Part shown: piece by piece, positions 43,201-50,758 of the stretch | Layout: each line of letters opens with the position of its first letter | Numbering within the stretch: position 1 is the stretch's first letter | Assembly: GCA_003313425.1 (NCBI GenBank) | Contig: NHZP01000036.1 | Span: forward strand, 248,001 to 312,000 | Length of the DNA: 64,000 nucleotides | DNA from: Pseudopyrenochaeta lycopersici | Lineage: Eukaryota > Ascomycota > Dothideomycetes > Pleosporales > Pseudopyrenochaetaceae | Reading direction: 5' to 3' | Translations under genes and position numbers: made by a program | Notes under the pieces: model-generated | The model's database searches: none | What the model was told of the DNA's origin: nothing | Seen by the model: only the letters and a program-made list of their open reading frames with translations

Positions 43201-43714
43201 TAATACAGTCGATAGAAAGAGTTCGCAAGGTTATGTGATTAAGCTATTCGGTGGTCTTATTACCTGGAGAGCAAGTAAACAGGACACGGTTACTACCTCA
43301 ACGACTGAAGCAGAACTGCTCGCACTCTCCCAAGTAGCAAAGGAAGCTATCTTTACCTCGCGACTTCTCAAGGAGCTCCAGATATCATTGCCGGAGTCGA
43401 CCATTACAATTCAATGCGACAATACACAGACAATTCGACTTGTTACGGAAGAGATTACCAAACTTCAAACCAAACTTCGACATGTAGACATCCACAACCA
43501 TTGGCTACGACAGGAAGTATTGCTTGGACGAATTCAAGTTAAATACGTAGAATCCTCGCAAATGCTAGCAGATGGACTTACCAAAGCGCTGCCCTCAAAC
43601 AAATGGGAGAACTTTCTTAATCAATTAGGACTGGTAAACAAGAAACCGGCCTTAGCAAAAGAGTTAAAACTCGAAGACATACAGACTCAAATAGAGGATC
43701 TGACAATCGCATAA
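40217..43714 (+). CDS. pol: Copia pol polyprotein (protease, integrase, RT, RNase H)
   Basis: The frame is open for 1165 codons after the gag stop; the first Met is at 40265 (1149 residues from there). Order from 40265: aspartic protease FILDSGATIHICN (about residue 16); GAG-pre-integrase LWHKRLGHPG (about 160); integrase core with IDFHDYEVG and a later ETDNE (about 220-290); reverse transcriptase starting WAEVPITPIKRKG and carrying FYVDDIILAYH (YVDD box, about 802); RNase H with ASDASFGDN and STTEAELLAL (about 975-1020). All catalytic motifs are present. It lacks its own leader or promoter, so it is probably made as gag-pol by readthrough of the TGA at 40214. Confidence 0.95.
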   Translation, partial: LEGRVISTIEAAYTASVFSMKNQPYPLKNAFILDSGATIHICNMAQRLTHLRPPIPGDCVWTGDARIWIKGYGTVHIKVKSPYGTEILRLENVAFCPEILCNLVSFRLLRRQGIWWDNKNEPTSLKRWDNSIIAYLTEAHNQWVLEQSDANDSAFHTRFNSRTKRSPQRASAILWHKRLGHPGPAVIEHLVQQSEGVRIKGVTTVECDACGRAKSKRRIRREPRLSEEGPGERIAIDFHDYEVGSYSKEKSQMLITDRFSAYNWDFYFTDNRPARSIIRLLDNFTCFLYTQFNISVKVIETDNEIVTVKPEVKRWCTSKGIKVEPSAPDTQSQNGGGERSGGVIKEKARTIRLDANLPWELWPEITRAAVYLYNRTPNYSNRWKSPYEVFFTRVAAMNGIVTGPRKPNQAHLKAYGCKAFAMTDDTHRGKSRLQRLDPKAWIGYLIGYQSTNIYRVWIPSLAKVISTRDVVFDESVVFSGKTEDLMDNLMHNTLQEIAMWVKTIELPTPPRQEQPETGSFYEDDTIMGESSSPQGRKSRGCRSRKAMDSYPTPPDTPPPVALLSQAWTDELEANSMTTQGSSKTEPWAAAFMAGTQAGHVGEHEGKLIDKAQLKRMLAKGVKPHRNQLPPLPTTYSKLEDHPLYEMFKEAEREHLRSHEQMKSWAEVPITPIKRKGHQILDCMWVYTYKLDKHHRLIKCKARLVVRGDQQRNITSQDTYAATLASRSFRMLMAIAAKFNLELKQYDVTNAFVHATIDREIYMRMPRGYQKPGTILKLEKALYGLRISPLLWQKEFVSTLTNLGFKQVPHEACCMIKDGIIIFFYVDDIILAYHQKKEVEAQQAIKALQERYTFTGGEDLQWFLGVEVIRDREQRLIQLSQLAYADKISRLADRKDVRHDTPMASVELQPREGLASPSEVNKYQRKIGSLLFAAVTTRPDIAFATSRLARFLVNPGTEHQEAADRVLLYLAATKSRALQLGGGDKLEVASDASFGDNTVDRKSSQGYVIKLFGGLITWRASKQDTVTTSTTEAELLALSQVAKEAIFTSRLLKELQISLPESTITIQCDNTQTIRLVTEEITKLQTKLRHVDIHNHWLRQEVLLGRIQVKYVESSQMLADGLTKALPSNKWENFLNQLGLVNKKPALAKELKLEDIQTQIEDLTIA

Positions 43715-43762
43715 GATATAGGTTGGTGGCAGCTTAGAAGATCACTCTAAGCTGAGGGGGTG

Positions 43763-43938
43763 TGTCAGATAAGAGGCATAAAAACTGAAGTATACGAATA
43801 CTGCATCGTGGACGGTATCACCTATGTATCATCGATGTATCAGGTCTGTGTTTAAAAAGGAGAGAAAACAGAACCAACGAAAATACAATAAAATTCTGAT
43901 CCACGATCATGACCAAAAAGATTCATTAAATTCTGACA
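43763..43938 (+). repeat. Right LTR of the copia element
   Basis: 176 bp, apparently identical to the left LTR and followed by target copy ATATT. Confidence 0.95.
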
Positions 43939-43943
43939 ATATT

Positions 43944-44401
43944 TCTACTATACTACAGTACATTAAGAACTAATTTCTAGAAGGGCAGTAAACTTACCTG
44001 CAATCTATCTAGCTCGTCGTTAGGGGCCTAAATACGTCCAACTAACTAGGTGTTAAAGATCTAATCAAGTGGTTACAATATAAAGCAACTAATATTAACT
44101 AGTAATTCTTTAGAGTATTCTGTAGATAGGCAGTACTAGAGGAGGGGTTAAATATAGAAAGTATAAGTAGTAGTATACTCGTAGATTATCTTAAGTTAAT
44201 TACAATATGCTATAAGAGCTACATTATGCGAGTCTATATATATAATTATCTTATAAGATTTCTATAAGGCATCTTCTAAGTTTTCTAAGTTTATCTCTAT
44301 CCTATAAGACTAAGTCTATCTTAGTATAAGTTTTCTAGGATTACGTAACTCTAGCGTTATTAGTTAGTTTAGAGGCTTAGTCTCCTTATTAGTTATCTAT
44401 G
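43944..44401. other. RIP-degraded tract, right side of the copia target
   Basis: Continues the AT-rich relic of 37767-38677. No readable protein found. Confidence 0.55.
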
Positions 44402-44608
44402 TGTCAGATGTAAAGCCCAATAGGGTGTTAGATGTCACGTGTCGATCTCCAAGTTGCGAGATCCTAGATGGTAGCACAAACTCTCGGGTGTAACCACTTG
44501 GCAGAGGGGCACACAAAAGCAGAAAACTGACAAGAACACAGAATCAATCAATCACGTTCATCATCAAAATTCATCAAAGATCAAGCCAAATAGTCCTTGA
44601 GTCTGACA
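44402..44608 (-). repeat. LTR (TGTCAGA family), inverted partner of 45834-46040
   Basis: 207 bp; its reverse complement differs from the solo LTR at 45834 by about one base. Flanks (CTATG, ACTAG) do not match. Confidence 0.8.
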
Positions 44609-45823
44609 ACTAGTTCTAAATTTTTCTTATTTAGATAAGGAGCTAGCTTAATTAGATACGTAAGAAGCTAAGGCTAATAACGTAAAAGAGAAAGCGCTAA
44701 ATTCCCTTCTTACTACTCGCGTAAAAGAGAATTAACTTTATAAATAGTAAAAGTTATTACAGCGTTATAAGTAATAATAGGTAGATAATTCTAGTTATAT
44801 TATAAAAGAAATTAAAGCATTAGAGGTAATTAAGGATATTAACTAAGAGGTTAACGTTCTTAAGTAGGAGCTAATACCTAGTACTTCTGCCTTAGACTAG
44901 AGTGTCTTTACTCTATCTTAGCTTAAAAGTAATTCTCTTCCTCTAAGAATTACGTTATTAGACTAAGTTAGTTATAGTTACTATACCTAAAGTCCTCTTA
45001 TTCTTTATTATAGTTATATTTACTAATTTATTCCTTATAGTTTCTTAGATTTAATTCTAGTTCCTAAGTATTCTTAAAGTTAGAGTACCCTTTCTATTTA
45101 ATTAAGTATTTAGTCTCTCTATACTTATCTTTTATAATCTTAGAATATTATATATTAAAGATTTTCTTAACTTTATACTCTTTTTCTTCTTTAGTCTTAT
45201 ACCTAAAAGTTTTCTATAGTAGCGTTATAGGGTGCGTAGGTTCTAATAGCTTAATATAGAACCTTAGGTAGATCTTTATATCTTTAGGTAGTTCTAGTGT
45301 ATATATAACTAGTCTATTACGTTATTTAACTAAAAATAGTCTAACTTTAATATATAGTCTAATCCTTTATTAAGTTATTTTATATAAAGTTTTTTATAAG
45401 TAAATATACCTTATCCCCCTTTTTTAGCTAAGGCGCTGTTTTTCTTTTCCTATTAATATATAAAATTTATTATTCTTACTTCTTCTTAAGTCTTTTTTGT
45501 AGTTATCTTATTATTTCTTGTAATTCCTTAGCTATTTTAACTACTACTTCTACTTTAATACTTAGAAGGTTTCTCTTAAATATTTACTATTATTAAATGT
45601 AATTTATGCTATTAGTAATAAAGATACCTAATTATTCTATTATCTATTATAGTACATCTGTAGGTATTATTTTAGGATCCTGTTTATTCTTTCTATTTAT
45701 CTATTAGTCTCTACTACAGGGTTGCCACTTTTTTAGTAATTACTCTTGGATACTACTTTTTTAAATTAATTATTATAGCTTCTTTATAACTCCTAAAATT
45801 CTAATAATTTAAAATTAGATACT
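44609..45823 (-). pseudogene. RIP-degraded Ty3/gypsy pol relic (integrase part)
   Basis: An extremely AT-rich tract with stops throughout. Reading the minus strand while allowing for C-to-T at CpA, the gypsy integrase signature ETDGQTER is recognisable near 45700. Lower down (about 45420) comes the KKGDKVYLL block, and at about 45260-45300 an ELPKD...I-x-P-x-F-x-x-S-LLEP stretch, the usual C-terminal order of gypsy integrases. This is interpretation of a decayed sequence; the order of three motifs makes it credible. Confidence 0.7.
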
Positions 45824-45833
45824 AACGTACCTG

Positions 45834-46040
45834 TGTCAGACTCAAGGACTATTTGGCTTGATCTTTGATGAATTTTGATGATGAACGTGATTGATTGATT
45901 CTGTGTTCTTGTCAGTTTTCTGCTTTTGTGTGCCCCTCTGCCAAGTGGTTACACCCGAGAGTTTGTGCTACCATCTAGGATCTCGCAACTTGGAGATCGA
46001 CACGTGACATCTAACACCCTATCGGGCTTTACATCTGACA
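45834..46040 (+). repeat. Solo LTR inside the terminus of Fot1 element D
   Basis: 207 bp, TGTCAGACTC to ACATCTGACA, flanked by ACCTG at 45829-45833 and 46041-46045. ACCTG is part of the transposon's own terminus, which dates the LTR insertion as younger than the Fot1 copy. Confidence 0.92.
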
Positions 46041-46152
46041 ACCTGATAAGCGAATCGTTCGGATAAGCGAATCGGTCGGGCATTTCTTGGCACCACCAAC
46101 AACACCACCATCTTCCTGCATTATGACACCACCACCTAATTTTATAGGATAA

Positions 46153-47805
46153 TTACATTGCGCAAGGTTTCTTACGTGCTGGGCAAGTCCTTACGTTATG
46201 CCCAGTTAACATACACTCCCTGCAGCGGTGCGGAGCTCGATTTGAAGCCTTTAGTGTCACATCACCATCCTCGTTTTGTGGGGACTCTGGAGGCGCTACA
46301 AGCTTCTGTGATAGCTCAACTGCCTCCTTGTGTGTAATACTATCTCTTTGAGTAATATACTTAACTTTAATGTTGCGCTTTTTAACCACTTTTGCATTGT
46401 GAGCCTGTGCACGCTCAAGTTGCTCAGACATGATTGCTGTCGCTTGTAAAGCTAACTTAGCACTCTTGGCCATCTTTCTCATTGCCACCATTGTAGGTGA
46501 CGTGGATCGTCGCTGAAGCCCATCTTGTCGGCGTCTTAGAGCTCTCTGCTGCTTCTCAATCTGTCGCACTGTTGTAGGTGTATTGGTCACCGAATTTGTT
46601 GAGGAAGATGGGGGCTCAGAGTGTGGTAGGATGTTAATCGCACCCAATCTATCAAGCACCTCGTTGGGATTAAATGGGAAAATACCAGTAGCTCTAAAGG
46701 CACTTTCAATATTACTGTTACTCAGCGCTTCAGGACGAGACGCAGCGTAGATCCGAAGGAAGTCGTCCACATCAACGTGGTTCTAGCCATCACGGGCCAA
46801 CATCTCTACCCCTCGACGATAGCGCCTCTTAACTACGCTGAAGCAGGCGACATCTAATGGTTGTAGAATATGCGAAGAATGTGATGGTAGCCATAATGGG
46901 ATAATGTTGTTTTCCGTTGCGTAGGTCTCGAATGGCTCTGAACAATGGCTGCTGTGTCCATCCATTATGAGGAGTCGTTTGGTGCCTTTGGTGTGTTGCT
47001 TCGTATAAGGATCAAACACCTCTGTAAGCCATATATAGCCTAGTCTGTCGTTCGACCATCCAGTTTCGCTGTGGGCGATTAACCAGTCATCTGGAATGCC
47101 TGCATCCTTATCAAACCAGATGTTCTGGAATACCTTCCCTTTAGCGATAACCATGGCTAGTATTTGGCGTTTGGCTACGTTGATGCATTCAATAACTGTT
47201 ATCCAGTCACGATCACCAGGCTGTATGTGGTATCGAGGGCCATCTGCTGCTGTCACAACTTTGGCTGTACCAATGTCACCTCTTAGGAAGCCTATCTCGT
47301 CCATATTGTACATATCGTCATCTTGGATGCCATGCTTATTCGCCACGTTCCTAAGGAGCCGGAAATGCTCATTGATCACCTCAGGATCCTCCTGTTTTGC
47401 TCTTTGATAGTTGTATTTCTTGCTCTGTGCAATTTGCACTTCAGGGGTACGTTTAACGTCGTTCTTCACCCAACATTTCCCGACTGGCGGCTTACCCCGC
47501 AGTCGACGCAGCATATTGGCTGTGTCCTCAACCATCCACTTGCGAGGGGGATAACCGCGGGCCGCAAGATCTAATATCCACTCAGTCAATGTCTGTTCTT
47601 CATCGTTGTCAAGGTTTCTACTGTTTGCGACGGTTTCGGCGCGTGGGGGTTGACCGTGGAGGCGGCGTCGTAGTGTATCGTAATTCACGCGATATATGCA
47701 CGACGCCTCCTTAATACTTGAGATTTGGTTCTTCTTTAACGCGTTTAAAGCACAGACAAGTCGTCCTTCTCGCTCTAAAGCTGCAGTCTTCGAATTCAGT
47801 GGCAT
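46153..47805 (-). pseudogene. Fot1/pogo transposase of element D, single nonsense codon
   Basis: About 550 codons from ATG 47805 (MPLNSKTAALEREGRL; an in-frame ATG lies 14 codons upstream), broken only by one TAG near 46780, between VEMLARDG and NHVDVDDFLRIYAASRPE. Domains: N-terminal HTH region (IKEASCIYRVNYDTLRRRL), Tc5/CENP-B-like HTH (about 70-135), DDE_1 core with YNMDEIGFLRG, LLIMDGHSSHCS and LLQPLDVACFSVVKRRY, and a C-terminal zinc knuckle CRECMLTGHNVRTC. The stop fits CAG-to-TAG, a CpA transition. The related decayed copy C has TAG at the same codon, but there nearly all CpA sites are mutated. Confidence 0.88.
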
Positions 47806-47892
47806 GATGTTGGTAGGTGTAGATGTTTGGTGGTTGTCTTGGCACACCCGAACGATTCGCTTATCCGAACGATTCGCTTATCAGGTACGTTA

Positions 47893-48668
47893 TAGAATTG
47901 AATGAATCGTGAACACTATTCAATCCATCTCCTATCGGTTTGGATTGGACTATCATCGCTGCCCGCAGACGTGCAGGAGATGATGATCAACGTGCTTGGA
48001 CGGCGTCGCGAATACACATTATGTAGAATCAAGGACCTCGGAGAGAGCATAAATTAGCCAAGAATGAAGTGCGTTGTGAGATTAGAGGTTTGAAAAGGAT
48101 TAAACCCGGCTTGGGATTGGGAGCAGTGCCAAGACCTGCACGGCCACGGCGCTTGTCAGTTAGCTAACGTGTTGCCAGCGTCGAAGCGGCTTTGACACTA
48201 TACCTTATCGGATCCTCAAAATGGTCAATTTTAACAGGGCATGGGATAGATACTATTCTAGCCAAGCTAATGTTATAATTGAAATTTCCTCCTTGACCTG
48301 ATTGAAGTACTCTCGATCGCCCACAGCCATATTGGCTGGGCCTCGATCCCACATGGCCCTGCAATCCTTGCGATGTTAAGCAAAAACCCCGTTGCCGGCT
48401 TGATTGCCCTTAGCTCTAGCACCTCCGTACACCCCCGAATATGATGCCCACCGTCTAGGTGGAGAGATGTGTTTGCCAAAGACCAATGTTGCCACCAACT
48501 ACCTAACGTTGAAGCCCACAAAGCCCGCACTAGAAATCGCCACCGTTCAGCCACCAGCAGACTAGTGGTAGGTAGACATCCTGTTCGGGTGATTCATATT
48601 TGCTGATGTGGGCGCTATACTGGAAATGGTTGTACCCCAGGGTACAGCCCTTTCTAGTATAGCGCGAA
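47893..48668. other. Intergenic, no supported gene
   Basis: Small frames without domains. GGGTACAGCCCTTTCTAGTATAGCGC and its partial inverse GCGCTATACTGG lie at about 48610-48665, just before the next gene. Confidence 0.5.
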
Positions 48669-48716
48669 ATGCTTTCTTCTTTGCCCCTCCTGCTCTTCAA
48701 CGAGAACACACACCAC

Positions 48717-49229
48717 ATGGCTCGCTCGGCTGCTTTCAAAGACTGCACTGCTGAGGAGTACATTGCGCACCTGGAAGAAAGAAACCGAATATTGACAGAA
48801 ACCAACCGGAGCTTGGTGTATGAGAAGCAGCACCTAACAGGATTTATCTATCGGTTGGTCGAACAGCAACCGCAGGTGACTTTCTGTTCGATTCAAAACC
48901 CCGCTACGAGTAGCTCTCGACCGCGCAGAGCGACCCGAGAACATGCCTCGATATCGAAGTTCTTCCACAATTTACCGCAGGGCGAGGCAATGTGGGCAAA
49001 GCGGCGGAAGGAGATTGGGTTCGACAATCAGAAAAATGTCGTGGACGCATTTCTCCGCCTCACGCACTCATGCGAGAGGTTTTCCGGCTTTATTCGCCAA
49101 GAAAATCTAAGAGCATCTGACATTGTCAAGGATTACGCCAATCTAGTCGACAACATTCTGGGAGGCTGGGGACTCCCCCAGCCCTCTAATCATCTGATTA
49201 TCCCGTTCAGTATCCTTCTAATCACCTGA
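48717..49229 (+). CDS. Unknown protein with N-terminal coiled coil
   Basis: A 170-residue protein from ATG 48717 (an in-frame ATG at 48669 would add 16 residues). Residues 13-45 (LEERNRILTETNRSLVYEKQ) form a short leucine/asparagine coiled coil like a zipper without an obvious basic region. A basic segment RPRRATREHASISKFF (about 75) and a helical C-terminus follow. No family recognised. It converges on the secreted-protein gene at 49257, with only 27 bp between the two stops. Confidence 0.6.
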   Translation: MARSAAFKDCTAEEYIAHLEERNRILTETNRSLVYEKQHLTGFIYRLVEQQPQVTFCSIQNPATSSSRPRRATREHASISKFFHNLPQGEAMWAKRRKEIGFDNQKNVVDAFLRLTHSCERFSGFIRQENLRASDIVKDYANLVDNILGGWGLPQPSNHLIIPFSILLIT

Positions 49230-49256
49230 TCTCCACCTAATCCGCGGATTCCAACA

Positions 49257-49808
49257 TTAACAGCCACAACCACAAGCCTTACAGTTACCCTTGGCACATT
49301 TTGCAGCCTTATTGTTATATGACCATTCGCAATCCTGCCACCTCCCGCAGGGAGTCCAACCTCCATTTCCACTTTCATACGCTAGCCAGCACCACGTCTT
49401 CTTTTCGATAGGATTCCAAAACGGACCATCGCAGTTCCTCCAGCACCAGCCATTGTCACACCCATAATCATAATCAAGGCCCTTCCCACGACCTCCTTGT
49501 GCGTAAGTGCCCCGTTTAGTAATCTCCGTAACCTTAGCAATAAGCTCTCCACGCTTAGCAGGGCTTGTAAGGTCCGTCTCCCCTACATTAGGGTCGTATT
49601 GAGAGCTGGTAATACCAAGTTCAGATGGATGCTTTTTGCACTTTCGAAGAGTAGAAATATCAGTGCCTTCAGGCAACTCTGCTTGGTTCCATTCCATAAC
49701 TCCAAGCTCGCCACATTCCTCAATAATAGCAAGTTCGGCTAAAGAGGCAGTAGGAGAGCATAATGCTCTCGTAGCAGCTAGACTAAGAAGTGCAAATAAA
49801 AATTTCAT
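49257..49808 (-). CDS. Small secreted Cys-rich protein with Kex2 sites
   Basis: A 183-residue single-exon protein starting at ATG 49808 (MKFLFALLSLAATRALCSP, signal peptide about residues 1-17). A pro-region with two dibasic Kex2-type sites (SPAKRG about 99 and TKRGTY about 112) precedes a mature domain of about 70 residues rich in Cys, Trp and Gly: YGCDNGWCWRNC, KKTWCWLAYESG and a terminal NCKACGCGC. Layout (signal, pro-region, Kex2 site, Cys-rich domain) is that of fungal effectors and IDI-2-like incompatibility-induced proteins; the IDI-2 resemblance is from memory and uncertain. The role may be host or microbial interaction; nothing here shows which. Confidence 0.75.
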   Translation of the reverse strand: MKFLFALLSLAATRALCSPTASLAELAIIEECGELGVMEWNQAELPEGTDISTLRKCKKHPSELGITSSQYDPNVGETDLTSPAKRGELIAKVTEITKRGTYAQGGRGKGLDYDYGCDNGWCWRNCDGPFWNPIEKKTWCWLAYESGNGGWTPCGRWQDCEWSYNNKAAKCAKGNCKACGCGC

Positions 49809-49929
49809 TTTTGTAGGGTTAAAGGTTAAAGAAGTAGTTTTAGTAAGAGCTGTGTTAAAAATTAAGCAGCGCAATAGGTGCCTTTTATATCCCAAAGACC
49901 TTAGTAAAGCTGTTCTAGATACGGCCTAG

Positions 49930-50200
49930 TAGGGGGCCATACAGAGCCCTGTATATAGGCTACCAGGCTGCAGAGCCTAGCTCCTTAAGCTACTGTAAGG
50001 CCCTCTGGCCTCGGAATCCATATATCTTGTTGGGGTTCCCTATCAGAACCCAATCGGGTTAGCGTGGTTCAATTACAATAGATAGAACCCCCTCTTCTTG
50101 CTGCCCTGTGCTCGGCAGCGATTCGTCTACACACAATACTACCAGATATCCCTATCGTCCATATATCATCCTATATCAGGTGCTACCTAACTGATCCTTA
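49930..50200. other. Intergenic, possible LTR remnant
   Basis: TGTTGGGGTTCCCTATCAGA at about 50030 resembles an LTR start, but I cannot find the other end. Confidence 0.3.
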
Positions 50201-50758
50201 TCAAGAGCAAAGCTTTCTCTTAAAGAAATCAGCCTGCACCTTCACACAATTATCAAAATTCTGCTGCGGAGCATAGGCTTCATAATGACCACCAGGGAAC
50301 AGGTGCAGCTCCTTTGGCTCAAGCGCGCGATTATATGCTTCTAAAGTAGTCGCAGTGGGTGTCACAACATCGTTATCGGCAACAGTCATTAGCAACGGCG
50401 TCGGAGATATATGGTGAATCCAAGCCGCTCCAGGGTGCGCTCTCAAATTAAACATACTAATAATGAGTTAGCAAAAGGAACCTTCACTCGCACTGCCAAC
50501 CCGTCTTGGAGGGTACTCGCCTCTTCAACGTTACTTCATTTTTGAAGGGCGTGAAATTCTCAGCACCGCCCATAGCCGCATTGCTGTCTTTTGTAGTCAT
50601 AGCCGATCGGTTCAATTGATTTGGATCAACAACAGGGATCATCATGGGCGGTTTACCAGCTGCTCGATCAATTCGATCTGGAATGCTCAGATCAGTTACA
50701 TCGCAGTGGGCAAACAGAATACTTCGGCACGAACCTTTCTGAAAATCAGCCTCCCAGT

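Larger units (their letters stand above)
38678..43938 (+). mobile_element. Ty1/copia retrotransposon, complete and young
   Basis: A 5261-bp element. The two 176-bp LTRs (38678-38853 and 43763-43938, TGTCAGATAAG to TTCTGACA) appear identical by eye, and the flanks carry the same 5-bp duplication ATATT (38673-38677 and 43939-43943). A purine tract (GCTGAGGGGGTG) precedes the right LTR. Gag and pol are fully open apart from one TGA between them. It sits inside a RIP-degraded tract yet shows no RIP itself. Confidence 0.96.
45825..47890 (-). mobile_element. Fot1/pogo element D with a solo LTR in its terminus
   Basis: Flanked by TA (45823-45824 and 47891-47892). Without the 207-bp LTR and its 5-bp duplication it is 1854 bp. 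The right terminus reads inward ACGTACCT, then GATAAGCGAATCGTTCG twice (17-bp units). The left terminus is the same but is interrupted after nine bases by the LTR. Confidence 0.92.

Noticed and set aside
38678..43938. Integrated virus
   Set aside because: Domain order protease-integrase-RT-RNase H, TG...CA LTRs and a 5-bp duplication identify a Ty1/copia retrotransposon; no envelope gene.
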